64,000 nucleotides of DNA from Fulvia fulva (GCF_020509005.1 NC_063016.1:682001-746000), one strand, 5' to 3'. Positions 9,465 through 21,042 are shown, counted from the stretch's first letter. Program-made: numbers and translations. Notes: generated by a model not told the origin, from the sequence alone.

Positions 9465-11981
9465 ATGCTCGGCATGCAGTCTGGCGAGACGATGTCTAAT
9501 GGTGCCAACTATGGGCATCGCCAGACTCAATCATTCGCCGTAAAGCCATCGATCAACTCCGACCTCAATGGGTACGCGAATGGATCTTTCCACTCCCATC
9601 AACCCTCCATGGGCGGGTATGGCGACCGACACCCGCAGCGAAACAACGTTCCGAACATCAACACTGGACGAATCCCGAGTAACAACTACAATGGACAAGA
9701 CATGCAGACGCCCCAAACAGGCTACGACATGAACTTCACACCTCTGCTTCCATCGCAGTTGTTAATGGGAAGCCCTTTCCAGCCCGGCTCGCCTTCGACC
9801 TTTCAATCCCCTCAATTCCAGAGCTTCTCTAGCTTCTCTCAGCAGCAAGGTGGGCCACGTCACCAACAGTATCAGAGCAACAATGCTTTCCAGCATCAGC
9901 AGACATCGATCTCACCAAGCGCGTACCAGAGTCTGACCTCTCCTGCAGCCATGGGCCCGGGCTCGTACTTTGGTAGCATTCAGTCGCCGACGACTGGTTT
10001 CAATGCCCTGACTGGAGCCAGCATGGCAGGGTACGGTGGACCAATGCAGATGGGACCGGGCATGATGTCTGGAACGAGTCGTACTGTATATCTTGGCAAC
10101 ATTCCTCCCGAGACGTCTGCAGAGGAGATCCTGAGCCACGTCCGCAGTGGGCCGATTGAATCCGTTCGTCTGCTCCCTGACAAGAACTGTGCTTTCATCT
10201 CGTTCTTGGACGGAAGCTCCGCAACTCATTTCCATTCGGATGCGATCTTGAAGAAGCTGTCGATCAAGGGCCAGGATATCAAGATTGGCTGGGGCAAGCC
10301 CTCATCGGTTCCGACTTCTGTTGCACTCGCTGTGCAGCAGTCGGGCGCTTCTCGAAATGTCTACCTGGGAAACCTGGGCGAGGATATGTCTGAAGAAGAG
10401 CTTCGCGAGGAATTAAGCAAGTTCGGACCCATTGACACTGTGAAACTTGTCCGGGAGAAGTCGATTGGATTCGTGCACTTCCTTTCGATCGGAAATGCGA
10501 TCAAGGCGGTCACTTTGCTTCCACAGGAGCCCAAATGGCAGGCACCACGACGTGTGTACTACGGAAAGGATCGATGTGCCTATGTCTCCAAGACCCAGCA
10601 GCAAAACGCGGCGCAATACCTTGGAATCGCCCCTGGGTACGCTCACGTCTTGAATGGCGCAGATCGGGATCTGATCACCAACGCTCTGGCACAGCAGTCT
10701 GTAGCTGCAGCGGCCGTGGCCACAACCGCTGGTGGTGTGAACAACTTGGGCAACCGCACAGTCTACCTTGGCAACATCCACCCAGAGACGACGATCGAAG
10801 AGATTTGCAACGTGGTCCGTGGTGGACTGCTTCACCACATTCGCTACATCCCCGACAAGCACATCTGCTTCGTGACATTCATCGACCCAACGGCAGCCGC
10901 ATCGTTCTACGCCCTGAGTAACCTGCAGGGACTGATGATCCACAACCGCCGACTCAAGATCGGTTGGGGTAAGCACTCGGGTGCACTCCCACCAGCTATC
11001 GCTCTGGCTGTTTCTGGTGGTGCTTCTCGCAATGTGTATGTCGGCAATCTTGACGAGTCGTGGACGGAGGACCGCCTGAGGCAGGACTTCCAGGAGTATG
11101 GCGAGATCGAGCTCGTCAACACCTTGCGCGAGAAGAGTTGTGCTTTCGTCAACTTCACCAACATTGCAAATGCCATCAAAGCGATCGAGGCAGTCAGAGG
11201 AAAGGAGGAGTACAAGCGCTTCAAGGTCAACTTTGGAAAAGACCGCTGCGGCAACCCACCTCGACAAGTTGTTAACGCGCAGCAGATGCAACAGCGTGAA
11301 CAACAGCAGCAACATGAGAACGGCCTGAACTCTTCATCACCAGTGAATGGTCTTGCCCCAAGCAGAACCCATAACTCCATCTCCCCCGCGAGTTCTGGTC
11401 CCTCGAATGGTGGTTACAACCCAGCACATGGGCCAACTGCATCAACAATCTTCAACAACGGCGGCAACAACCCTCTAACGCTGTACCTAGCAGCCACGCA
11501 ACAGAGCGCACAAGCAGCCGCGGAGCAACAAGCACACCAAGCCTTCCTCCAGCGCCAAGACACTCTGAGCCCCTCCGACTTCGAGCAGCTGTCCCTACAC
11601 CCCTCCGCCTACCAGCAGTCTCAGGGCCAATCCTCCCTAATGTCCAGCCAACAAGCTTTCTACGATACCCCGAACGAAGTAACCGCCCCACGATCCGGCG
11701 GTCTCGAACCTCCCTCCCAACACTACAGTCACGGCAGCCACCAGTCGGTGAACATCACCAACGGCGCCCCCATGAACTCCTACTCCAACGCCGCAAGCCA
11801 GAGCACCCAACAAGCCCAGCACCGCCGCGGTGTCAGTCTGCCAGCTTTCTCACTGCAGCAGGCACAGCAAGCAGAGCAGAGCGGCAACTTGGCCGGTCTA
11901 GGCGGCTACAGCCCCGGCGGCTATGGGCTAGGCGTGTCCGAGGGCACATTACCCGGCTGGGCAGAGGAGGAAGTCGCATAG
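9465..11981 (+). CDS. Four-RRM RNA-binding protein, Nrd1/Mrn1 family
   Basis: An 838-aa protein is read in one exon from the ATG at 9465; ATGs at 9474 and 9492 are alternatives. A disordered Gln/Ser/Asn-rich N-terminus (about 200 aa) precedes four RRMs. Their RNP2-like strands are TVYLGNIPPET (about 207), NVYLGNLGEDM (about 298), TVYLGNIHPET (about 432) and NVYVGNLDESW (about 523). RNP1-like strands such as NCAFISFLD and SCAFVNFTN are present. Each pair ends in IGWGK or FGKDRC, the hallmark of S. pombe Nrd1 and S. cerevisiae Mrn1. The tail is Gln-rich and low-complexity. Known relatives bind mRNAs and affect differentiation or stress granules; the target set here is unknown. The frame stays open upstream to 9321 but lacks an earlier ATG, and a splice acceptor at 9366 argues against coding there. 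Confidence 0.88.
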   Translation: MLGMQSGETMSNGANYGHRQTQSFAVKPSINSDLNGYANGSFHSHQPSMGGYGDRHPQRNNVPNINTGRIPSNNYNGQDMQTPQTGYDMNFTPLLPSQLLMGSPFQPGSPSTFQSPQFQSFSSFSQQQGGPRHQQYQSNNAFQHQQTSISPSAYQSLTSPAAMGPGSYFGSIQSPTTGFNALTGASMAGYGGPMQMGPGMMSGTSRTVYLGNIPPETSAEEILSHVRSGPIESVRLLPDKNCAFISFLDGSSATHFHSDAILKKLSIKGQDIKIGWGKPSSVPTSVALAVQQSGASRNVYLGNLGEDMSEEELREELSKFGPIDTVKLVREKSIGFVHFLSIGNAIKAVTLLPQEPKWQAPRRVYYGKDRCAYVSKTQQQNAAQYLGIAPGYAHVLNGADRDLITNALAQQSVAAAAVATTAGGVNNLGNRTVYLGNIHPETTIEEICNVVRGGLLHHIRYIPDKHICFVTFIDPTAAASFYALSNLQGLMIHNRRLKIGWGKHSGALPPAIALAVSGGASRNVYVGNLDESWTEDRLRQDFQEYGEIELVNTLREKSCAFVNFTNIANAIKAIEAVRGKEEYKRFKVNFGKDRCGNPPRQVVNAQQMQQREQQQQHENGLNSSSPVNGLAPSRTHNSISPASSGPSNGGYNPAHGPTASTIFNNGGNNPLTLYLAATQQSAQAAAEQQAHQAFLQRQDTLSPSDFEQLSLHPSAYQQSQGQSSLMSSQQAFYDTPNEVTAPRSGGLEPPSQHYSHGSHQSVNITNGAPMNSYSNAASQSTQQAQHRRGVSLPAFSLQQAQQAEQSGNLAGLGGYSPGGYGLGVSEGTLPGWAEEEVA

Positions 11982-12485
11982 GCTGTGCTGTTGCGCGTAG
12001 TCTCATTCTTGTCTTGCATTACTACTGTCATCAAAACCCCCTCTTAGACTAATATCGCGAAAGCGACGGCGGCCGAGCCAGGCGAATTCCCTAGGTCGTG
12101 TGTGAGTGTGTACTGTACTGTACGTTGCGATGGGGAACACAATAGCTGGAGTTGGAGAGATATTCGCGTAGCAAATGCGAGCAGCCCTGATTTTGGATGG
12201 GGTCAATGTCGAATTGGATGTATGGAGCAGTCATCAGTCGTGTGCAATCTTGTTTTTTATGGCATAGTTGGCACAAGTCGGTCGCAATCGCGATCGAGCA
12301 AGATGGGCCTTTTTGGGCAGAATAGCAAGAATGAAAGTTGACAGTGCGACAGATATCCTGGTTGGGAGTGTATTGCTTCATCTGTTATTGAGTTTGGAGT
12401 TTGGATGCGGCTGAAATGTATCTTTTCCGCAGTGTGCATCATATGCTTGTCAGTGGACAGTCGAAGGGCCGCAGTATGGCACTTT
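11982..12485. other. Convergent 3' intergenic region
   Basis: The 3' UTRs of the plus-strand RNA-binding-protein gene and the minus-strand dehydratase gene must share these 504 bases. No ORF of interest is visible. The sequence at 12090-12130 contains TGTGTGAGTGTGTACTGTACTGTAC, a minor simple repeat. Confidence 0.4.
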
Positions 12486-14102
12486 CTACCTCTGGGTACG
12501 GAAATGTCGTTCTTCGTCCTGTCGTCTTGCGACCAGATCGATCACTGCCTTGTCATACACATCTTCTGGTACTCGGCCTTCTTTCAGCACCATCTTTTCG
12601 TGCTTGGTCATCTCATCCTTCGTCATGCATACAAGCTCATCGAGTTGAAGCTTATCAGCCTTTTGACCAGGAGTGCTCATGTCTATCCACGCACCTTCAG
12701 GCTTTCGCCACCGGACCAAACTTAGCCTGCTGGCGAGACCCGACACCACGCTGCGACCCCGGTACACTTCTTCGACGAGGTACCCAACGTCATCTGAGGT
12801 CAAGGGCATTCGTAGACCGATTGGATCTGTGCCTTGATACCTCACCGCTCGTTCTTCGAGACCTTGGAGCTGGGCAAGAATCCCATCGTACATCTTTTCT
12901 CGAGCCTTGCTGGGAAGGTAGTCATGAGGGTATCCGGAGATTGCGAGCATGACGTGGTTCGCGACACACAGCCCGAAGACTGCTGGCATGGTGCCGAGAA
13001 CCGGAAGAATGCGGACACGGAAGTCAGGCAGTACACCAAGCTCATTCACTTTGCCCTTCTGGAACTCGTCCTCAGGTAGTGGGAGCAGCTGCGCCTTGCC
13101 AGGACCTGTCTTCTCTGATGAGAAGACGACTGGTATGCCGTCTTTCACTCCGAGCTTACGCAGCTTTCGTCGTGTAGCGCCTGCCAAGGGATCGTCCGTA
13201 GACGCCGAGATGTCGCCAATAAAGACTCTGGTAGGATCAGACTTGCAGCCGGCACCCATTGAAGAAATCACGGGCAGTCCTTTCGTGTGACAGTAGTGCA
13301 GTAGCGCCACCTTTGAATCGATATTGTCAATAGCGTCGACGACGAAAGTGGGTGCTTGTCCGTCTGCCCAAGGAGCGAGCTGTGCGGCTGCTGATGCCTC
13401 GCCGAAGAGCTGGTTGATGGGGTCAAAATTGGTCCATGGCACAATCTGCTCCAGGCGCTTCTGAAGACAGACTACCTTAGGTGTGCCGACATCTGCAAGG
13501 GTAGCGACAGCGTGGCGGTTCAGTGAGCTGAGTGTGACTTGGTCGAAGTCAATGAGGCGAAGACGACCACAACCAGAACGAGCTAGTGCTGCGGCAGCAT
13601 GTGAGCCCACACCACCGCAGCCTACCACCACCACGAATGCTTTCCTCAATTTCCTGAGGCCATCGTCAGTTAGGAAGACACGATTGCGAGCCAGCTGCTC
13701 CAGGATAAGATCTAGGACACGTTAGCTCCATGCTTTATGCCGCAGAGCCGTATAGCACACCTTCATCATAGTCTCCTAGTCGCGCCCTTCTTGCTAATGC
13801 TGCGCTTCGCTCATCATCTCTATTTTTAAGTGTCTCTTCTGGTACCGCTCCACCAAAATCGTTTATCTAGATCTTCGTCAGTCAGCGCCGTTCCGTCGAA
13901 TATCACGTATGTGCCATACCTTCCCAACATCGTGCGGCACGCTCAAGTCCGGTATGGAGTCCTTTAGATCGTGAATATCATATCGCCGTCGTGCTTCTTG
14001 CAGTCCAACGACCGCGCTTGCCGCTATGCAGCCAGAGACCACCGCCGTCAACCCAAGCTGCACCCGATGCGATGAGACGATGTCCGACCACCACGATGAC
14101 AT
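12486..14102 (-). CDS. tRNA threonylcarbamoyladenosine dehydratase (Tcd1/Tcd2, TcdA-like)
   Basis: Predicted exons on the minus strand are 14102-13920, 13866-13761 and 13711-12486 (504 aa). Introns are 53 and 49 nt. The protein begins MSSWWSDIV and has a membrane-spanning segment at about 13-34 (VQLGLTAVVSGCIAASAVVGL), as in the yeast mitochondrial outer-membrane enzymes. The ThiF/E1-like fold follows, with the nucleotide-binding glycine motif GCGGVGSH at about 127 and downstream VDAIDNIDSK and SMGAGCKSDPTR. The enzyme converts t6A at position 37 of ANN-decoding tRNAs to cyclic t6A using ATP. Bases 14103-14108 hold an in-frame GTG only, so ATG 14102 is chosen. The gene is divergent from the lectin gene at 14398 across a 295-bp spacer. 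Whether it is Tcd1 or Tcd2 cannot be told here. Confidence 0.9.
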
Positions 14103-14397
14103 CCTCACATCTACGAAGAAGCCATAGAAAGGTAGACGATGTTGATGCTGAAGATCTCAGCTTCACAAGCAATGACGGCCCGCTTGGACCCCTGCAATAT
14201 CTGGTGGGCTCTCCCGCGGATAGTAGTGGACAGGTATGGACATCTCGAAATAGCTGTCACGAGAGCGCGCAGTCTCCTTTCTCATACAGCAACAGCACTT
14301 CCCCACGACTGCTGCAGGCCCTCCTTGCTGTCAGGTCGCACACTCTCCTTTCTCATCAAGCATTGGACGCGTATGAAACGACGATAGACAGCCCAGC
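14103..14397. promoter_or_regulatory. Divergent promoter region between the dehydratase and lectin genes
   Basis: Only 295 bp separate the two start codons, so the genes must share or overlap promoters. I see no convincing TATA box or known operator; the call is from gene arrangement alone. Confidence 0.5.
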
Positions 14398-15414
14398 ATG
14401 GCTTTCCATTCCACCTCATGGATTACAGCCATACTGCTGGCAGTATGGAGCTGTTTCGCAACTGCGCAGGAGTCCGATATCAAGTCGATACGGCTGCGAA
14501 CGCACAGCCTGCAAACAGTGAGCAAAGATGTGCAAAGTGTCTCACCAATTCACCTTTGCTGACGTGACTTATAGCCATATCTTGATACGGACATGCAGTC
14601 ACGATGGTGGGACTTTGGCGGAAGCGCAGTCATACGAGCAGACCAATACGTCCGCCTCACAGCACAACAGCCTTCGCAGTCTGGCTGGATCTTCAGCCGA
14701 GTGCCCATAACAGCTACGAACTGGGAGATCACGGTCGACTTCAAGATTCATGGCACTGGTAGCCTTTTCGGCGATGGTATGACAATGTGGGTTACGAAAG
14801 AGCGTGCGGAACAAGGGAACGTCTTTGGCATGAAGGACAACTTCGAAGGTCTGGGCATCTTCTTCGACACGTACAAGAACAACCGCCCGGGCGTAGTGTT
14901 CCCTTATGTCATGGCTATGCTGGGAGATGGCAAGACACCTTACGATCAGGCAAACGACGGCAAGGCGAATGAGCTGGCAGGGTGCTCGGCGCGCGGTCTT
15001 CGAAACCCAGACTTTCCGACAAAGGCCAAGATTACATACTTCCAGGACAAGCAGTTGACTTTGGAGTTGATGTACAAGAAGGAGGATGAGTGGACAAAGT
15101 GCTTCGAGGTGCCGAATGTCAAGCTGCCACCTATAACCTACCTGGGTTTCAGCGCCGAGACAGGAGAGCTCTCGGACAATCACGATATCATCAAGGTCGA
15201 GACGAAGAACCTCTACTCTCCGAGCGGCCAGGCTGGCACGGGTGGTGCCTCGGGCAGCAAAGACTACAGCCGTAATAAGGGCAAGCCACAGAAGGTGAAA
15301 TCAAGCGGTGGCTGGTTGTGGTTCTTTGGCAAGTTCATCATCTTCGGCCTGGTAGTGGCTGCCGCATACATCGGATACACAGCTTATCGAACGCGGAGAA
15401 GGGACAGGTTCTAA
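14398..15414 (+). CDS. L-type lectin cargo receptor (VIP36/Emp47-like)
   Basis: Exons 14398-14517 and 14575-15414 give 319 aa, with a 57-nt intron in phase 0. The first exon encodes a signal peptide (SWITAILLAVWSCFATAQ). The junction restores the family signature PYLDTDMQSRWWDFGGSA at about residue 41. The lectin domain follows, with GTGSLFGDGMTMWVT, GLGIFFDTYKNN (metal/sugar site) and GFSAETGELSDNHDI. A Gly/Ser/Lys linker leads to one C-terminal TM (FGKFIIFGLVVAAAYIGYTAY) and a short basic cytosolic tail TRRRDRF. These type I proteins carry glycoproteins between ER and Golgi. The classical KKXX retrieval signal and FF exit motif are absent; the Arg cluster may serve for ER retrieval, which is inference. 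Confidence 0.9.
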
Positions 15415-17037
15415 GCAAAAGTCATGCATTGTAGCTATGTAGACTTGAATCGACGAAGCGATATGATATCCATCTGCAGCAGTGTGATGTCGCGTGTTGT
15501 GTGTCCTCAGATTAGCTCTCAGTATGTGGCCATCAGTGACAACCAGGACCCTCTGCAAGCAGAAGCCGGCTGCCTTCATATTTGGCTTATTTTGTCAATG
15601 ACAATCATCAACGGACGTACGCGACATCGTCACCACCACAGACTGCTGCCACTGCAGAAATCCATGCCTTCCTCAATGCGCGCAGGAATAGCCAGCAAAG
15701 ACGGAGCAAGTACCCTGCGATTGAAAACTATCTTTGTGATGTGATCCTCATTACAGCGCGAGTCTGCTGGATTGTTGATATTGTCGGTCATGGGCGTACT
15801 GTAGTGCTACACGTCTCCGCGCGGTGTCTTCCTGTCGCAGCTCAGCAATAGGAAATCCGAGGGTTGCATGTCGTGTTGTTGGAAGTGTGCGTGTGATGTT
15901 GATGCGAAGTTCTGAACGCGAGCTCGAAAGCCCTTAGATTTCTGTTCATGACTCAGCCATACAGCGCGCGGTCCCACATGTGAGAACAGATTGATTCTTG
16001 ATCAACTGCTTTCGGCTGCTCGCAAGCAAGCTGCGGCTACATGCGGGCGTCCGTCCTGAGAAGCTCTTGTGATTGGTTATCGTCATTGGGATTCGTGCTG
16101 TGCACGACCGTTAGCCATTGCGTTGTACCACATAATACACGTCATTATCGGGTGGCACATGTGGTATACTGACCATCGCGTTTGAACTAGGCATTTGTGC
16201 ATCATGTGAAAGATGACAGGAGGTGAAGTTCACACATGAAGATTTCATGCCGACCACTCCCGAGAGCCGCTAATACCAAGGGGGCTGGATGAGGAAGGCA
16301 CTACTAATTCCTTGCATGAAGCACGCAACAAAGTGTAAGCACCTACCATTATTGTTTCGGAGAGACTATCGATTGCAGCATGTCGAGCCTCGAGGGGTGC
16401 AGCCAGAACGAACGTTTCTCTCTGGTTGCGGCAGCATTCGACGACTGAACATGATGTAGGAGTATCATCATACGGACATGATAGCAGACTACTGCACGAA
16501 TACAACACACAGCCGTCAGGCTCTGTATAGTGACATCTTCATGCCCGCTTCGTGGCCGGGTCTGCCTCGCACTTTCCCGATCTGGCCCACCTGGACATGC
16601 CGGGCTGCAGCCAGGCCAACCAGCGCGCGCTGTTTCTCCTGCCTCATATGCAACCTTCTCCATCACACTTCGCGACTACGATCATCTGACATTCACTCCT
16701 GCGTGTGCGCACGTACATTCCTGCTGCCAACTGGCCCTAGGGCCTGGCGCCAGCCAAAGGCTCCTCCACTGAGGGGCCAGGCACGAGCGCGATTGCGCCG
16801 CCTCGGTGCAGCTCGCGTGTTGACGGTGGAGGCGGCATGGCGCTGAGATTGCCTTCTGGATTTAGACTTGCCTTTTGGGGCCAGTAAAGGCTTCTGGCGA
16901 GCGTTAGAACTATGCGAACCTCGATAGTTCCATGCCCACTGAGCCGGGTCGCGCGCACAGCATAAGTATCAGCCTTTCCTACCGCCCGTAGAGTGCTCCC
17001 GCTTGACCCTCCTTTCGTGATCAGTATTGATACCAAG
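15415..17037. other. 1.6-kb intergenic stretch, no gene seen
   Basis: Short ORFs on both strands lack family sequence, signal peptides or consistent splice sites. No repeat structure stands out. It contains the lectin 3' UTR and the promoter of the GST gene. Confidence 0.45.
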
Positions 17038-17555
17038 ATGTCTCTCACGCTCACTGTTCCCAGAGATTATGGCTATGTAGTCACGACCACGGCCTTGACA
17101 TTCTTCGTAAGCATGAACTGTGATATTGATGTAGAACTTGCTGACAGCGACCTCAGCTAGGCCTATGGCACGGCGCTCGGGCACGACCATACAGGACGCG
17201 AGCTGAGCTCTGGGCTCCTCGAGCATTCGCGGAGACCACCGACTTCGACAAGGCGGACGACAACATGAAGAAAGCATTGCATCTCTTCAACTGCGCACAA
17301 CGAGCCCATGCCAACTACGTCGAGAATCAGCCTTCGACCGCGATAGCGCTCCTGCTGGCTGGGCTACACTATCCGCAACTCAGCACGATGCTGGGCGTAG
17401 GGTGGATGATAGGTCGCATGATCTTCGCCGTGGGATACTCGAGGCCGGGAAAAGAGCATGGTAGTGGTCGGATAGCTGGATTCGCCCTCCAATTCCCTAT
17501 GCAGATCTTACTCTGGGCACTAGCTGCGTGGAGTGGCATCAAGATGATACAATGA
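17038..17555 (+). CDS. Microsomal glutathione S-transferase (MAPEG family, MGST3-like)
   Basis: Exons 17038-17106 and 17157-17555 yield 155 aa, close to the 150-odd residues of MGST3. The 50-nt intron lies at the end of the first membrane helix (TTTALTFF|LGLWHGARARPYR). Four hydrophobic helices are visible. The MAPEG signature LFNCAQRAHANYVENQP lies at about residue 80 and is followed by the helix IALLLAGLHYP. The C-terminal helix is FPMQILLWALAAWSGI. MAPEG enzymes sit in ER or mitochondrial membranes and conjugate glutathione to, or reduce, lipid hydroperoxides. The ATG at 17038 fits because the N-terminus VPRDYGYVV matches the usual start of fungal members. Confidence 0.88.
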
Positions 17556-18179
17556 GTCCCGCATGTCCGCGTGTCTCCAGCAGTGACCCCAACACATGCG
17601 ACTGTGGTATAGCGGAGGAAGGCAGCATTGTTGCTTGGTTGTTTGGATTTGTTCAGTCTGGGGTACGCGATGGACCCAAGACCCTGGCTCCTGGATATGT
17701 GTTTCGGCTCTATTCGACCACAACTGAGGGTTCTGGAGGTAACACTGATGTCAGTAGCTCCGCGCATCGGCACTGCTAGGCGGCGCGGAGAGCGATGAGA
17801 TGGTGGGGCTGGTGTGGGCGATGGATGACTTTACGTGTGAGGTTGGCCGGAATCCTGAGTTGTGATACCCTGTTGGCTGGTGGCGGCGCTGTCTGGTTTG
17901 GTCATAAAGCTATAGCAACGGCAATAGCAATCATGTTGAGTGAGGCGCGATCGCGGCTTCGGCGCATGCGCAAAGCACACAAGTAAGGTACGTGCGCGAC
18001 ATCTTTGTTGCGTCTGCATTCACTGCGATTGCTTTAGTAGCAACTTCACGCTGCATCCGTTAGCACGCAGTTCTCAGGCACCAATCGCCTTTCATTCTCA
18101 ACTGATCCACATGGCAGTATTCCACATATCACTCCAAGGATACCATCGCTATCATTCAGCCCAAGCCAAAGTCATAGCC
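17556..18179. other. Intergenic spacer upstream of the hypothetical gene at 18180
   Basis: 624 bp without a recognisable gene. The plus-strand frame from 17940 is open into the gene at 18180, so an upstream in-frame ATG at 18111 is a possible longer start. Confidence 0.4.
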
Positions 18180-19443
18180 ATGGCACCACTTAAGGATTGG
18201 ATGGACAAGCGCAGTGAACGCAAGCAAGCAGCAAAAGCTAACAACGATGGCAAGTCACGACCAGATGAAGAGGCGCACGACCCGAAAGTCACGACAACTG
18301 AGCCGGAACGCGTCGCTCTCGATGACTTCAGCAACATCCCACCACCTCCGAAAAGCAGAGCGCGCGGTGATCGGCTTGTCCCGCCTACATCAGGACTTTC
18401 GCAGAGGAACAAGGGTGGCTCGCAGACTCAAGCTAGACCATCAAGCTCCGCTTCACCAGCACCGAACAAGACTCGGACGCCATCACCAAAAGGTAGCGCC
18501 TTCTCAGGTAAGCTGTGACCAAGACACTGCGCGATCATCAGAAAACGTAGCTAACAAGACGCTGGCAGAACACTTCGACCGCCAGTCCCCTAAGACGGTG
18601 ACTCGCGTCAACGGTGTCGAATTCGAAATGTCGATCACCTCTGAACACGGCCATCGACCGGGCTCGAACAACGAGGGTGACCGCAGCGACATCAAGCCTC
18701 GACGCTCGAGCAGATCGCAGACCCGGCGGCAGGAGCGCGCAGACTCTCACCAGATGCTCGATGAAGATGCCGCCAAAATGAACGGCGACCTTGACCTCAC
18801 GCTCAACATGCCAGACAGCCTCCAAGTCGGCAGAAAATTCAATGCCGGCACCCCTTCGCCACCCGCACAGGACAACGACTCATTACAGCGACCCACCAGC
18901 CCACGCAGCGGCCTCGACGAAGCCCTTCGCCAGCTATCATCCATAACATCAGACCCATCAACCACCAACACCGAGCCCCTCCCCTCAACCAACAATAAGA
19001 ACATCGCCACCGCCGTCACCACCAGCCCCTCCCGCTTCGGTCCCTCCCCCTTCATGCAACGCCTCCGCGGCTCCCTCTCCAAACCAACCACCAACGTCCC
19101 ACCCAGCTCGCCCTCTCCACCCCTTTTCACCCCACCCGCCGACACCGAGCCCGACTTCACAAAGTTCATCCCAACAGACCACCCCACCGTCGCCGTCCGG
19201 CCTCCCGTCTACGACCTCTCAAAGGCCCCAGCGCAGCAGTGGGAGAGTGAGCTCGGCTCGACGAGTTGTCCAGCCAGAGCCTGGGACTGGACGAAGCGGT
19301 GGACGTGCTGTCAGTGTCAGGGTCAGACGATTGTGGAGCAGATTGTATGTGGGAATTTGCAGTGTGTGCATGATCGGTGTCCGGAGAAGTGTAGGGTGAT
19401 TAAGTGGGCGAGGCCGAAGGGGGATTGGGTTATGAAGCCGTAG
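18180..19443 (+). CDS. Hypothetical disordered protein with cysteine-rich C-terminus
   Basis: Exons 18180-18507 and 18569-19443 give 400 aa; the 61-nt intron has GTAAGC, a GCTAAC branch and GGCAG. About 340 residues are low-complexity, rich in Ser, Pro, Thr and charged residues and probably disordered. The last 70 hold a compact segment with Trp and seven Cys: WDWTKRWTCCQCQG, then IVCGNLQCVHDRCPEKC. That pattern resembles a small zinc-binding module found near the C-terminus of many fungal unknowns. No catalytic motif is visible. The ATG at 18180 has a good context (GCCATGGC). Bases 18960-19140 are strongly C-rich on the coding strand and then switch to G-rich, a codon bias shift within the gene. 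Function unknown. Confidence 0.7.
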
Positions 19444-19638
19444 TATGTGACGTGTAGGGAGTGGGTGGTTGGATGGGTTTGCGGTGGTGAGTAGAGGGAG
19501 AGGTTTTGGAGAGATGATGTGGTTTTGGTTGGAGAGTGCGGTACAAGGCAATGGGAGATTCAGGGTTACGTGCTTGATACATTTTGGTCTTGCACAGGCT
19601 AGATCTCTAATAAGACTTTCGTCGTACAATGCAATGGA

Positions 19639-21042
19639 TCAGAAGTTCTCAATCCTCGTCCCGATGCCTCTACTCCACGCCAACCCTAACAGCTCATTAC
19701 CCACGACCACATCCATCAACCCTAAGCCAACAGACTTATAAATCACATCACCCCTAGTCAACCACTCCTTCAGACCACTATTGTCCTGCAAATGACACCC
19801 TTCCTCCGACTTCTCCCCCTTACTATGAGATCGTTGCTCCGCGTCCTTCTTCAACATGAGTAGCTCTCCCAATTCTACTGCTTGATCTGGAGTAAGCTTG
19901 GCTTGCACGACTTCACCTGCCTCCTTAAGACAACCCGTGACTGTGTCAACCAGTATGGCACCACCTTCCTTCTGCCGCTTGTGGATGTGCTTTTGTTCGT
20001 GGTGGGGTGCCACGGCGTATTTGAGAATGTCGGGATGGAGTTCGACCATGTGCGGCTTGAAGGAGCCGATGCAGGCGATGTAGCGTCCTTTCTTTCGACC
20101 TTCGGGGTTGGTGAGGTATGTGGCTGGGAATAAGGGAGAGGTTGATGGAGTGCAGCAGAAGATGATGTTGCTGGCGCGGACGTATTCTTTCAGCAGGCGC
20201 TGGTACTCTGTGTGCATTGGTGTGAGGAGGTTGACTTTCGTCTTGCTGTTGTACCTTTGGCCAATGTGGTCGACGAAGTTTGGGTCATCGAGCTGAGGGT
20301 TGTAGATTCGCATGATGCATTGGCGGGCGCTCTCGAAGTTTCTTGTGACGATGTTGAGGTGGTGGATCTCTGGTCCTCGCAACAGTAAGGCTAGTCGAAT
20401 GTGCCAATAGGCTTGTCGGCCAGCACCAAATACTGTCAAATCGTGGACCGAATGCCGCTTCTTCAACAGCATCGTCGAGGCCAAGGCAGCCCGGAAAGCA
20501 GTCAGTTCCTCGGCATCGATCAAACCTGTGGTATTGCCCTCATTGTCTAGTAGAGTAAGGGTGCCTTTGACGGTGGCTACAGCACTGTTCTCAGACTGAA
20601 GCGGTGCTTTGAGGCTGCGATCACTTTCAGGAGAGGTCGTGGCGTGGAGTGACGAATTTGGAGAGTTGGTGTTAGTGCTAGCCATAGAGTCCTGTCGTCT
20701 GGTAGAGCTAATGAAGCTCTTAGAGTCGCCATCGGAGCTGAGGCTCATGTTCTCGGCAAGAGCAGGCAGGCCCCTGGCATCATCTGGGCTCGTGATGTTC
20801 AAGACCTTGACGCCCTGTCCATACAAGCCGCTAGCCGGCATGAACAAGGTCGTCGAGCCATCTTTCCGCTTGAGCTGTGTCCGTTCAGGTTGAAAGTCGG
20901 AGCAGAAATCATTTTCGTCAGCTGAGGTCGAGTACCAGTGCAGCGCATCTGCCAGGGACTGTTGCACTTCCAATATGTCGTCCTTGTTGAGCGAGTGTAG
21001 GATGCGGGTGACATCCTGGTTCCCCAGCACCGTGAGAGGCAT
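19639..21042 (-). CDS. Ornithine cyclodeaminase / mu-crystallin family protein
   Basis: One exon, 467 aa, starts at the ATG complementary to 21040-21042 (MPLTVLGNQDV). The N-terminal half carries DGSTTLFMPASG and GVKVLNITSPDDARGLPAL, typical substrate-binding strands of the family. The NAD(P)-binding Rossmann motif GAGRQAYWH lies at about 206, followed by the hydrophobic helix IRLALLLRG. Later blocks include ASNIIFCCTPSTSPLF and ACIGSFKPHMVELHP. Compared with bacterial enzymes (about 330-350 aa) there is a Ser/Thr-rich insert at roughly 95-155 and a charged insert near 415-430. The substrate cannot be told: members include ornithine cyclodeaminase, ketimine reductase and thyroid-hormone-binding crystallin. 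The gene is convergent with the one ending at 19443. Confidence 0.85.
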   Translation of the reverse strand: MPLTVLGNQDVTRILHSLNKDDILEVQQSLADALHWYSTSADENDFCSDFQPERTQLKRKDGSTTLFMPASGLYGQGVKVLNITSPDDARGLPALAENMSLSSDGDSKSFISSTRRQDSMASTNTNSPNSSLHATTSPESDRSLKAPLQSENSAVATVKGTLTLLDNEGNTTGLIDAEELTAFRAALASTMLLKKRHSVHDLTVFGAGRQAYWHIRLALLLRGPEIHHLNIVTRNFESARQCIMRIYNPQLDDPNFVDHIGQRYNSKTKVNLLTPMHTEYQRLLKEYVRASNIIFCCTPSTSPLFPATYLTNPEGRKKGRYIACIGSFKPHMVELHPDILKYAVAPHHEQKHIHKRQKEGGAILVDTVTGCLKEAGEVVQAKLTPDQAVELGELLMLKKDAEQRSHSKGEKSEEGCHLQDNSGLKEWLTRGDVIYKSVGLGLMDVVVGNELLGLAWSRGIGTRIENF

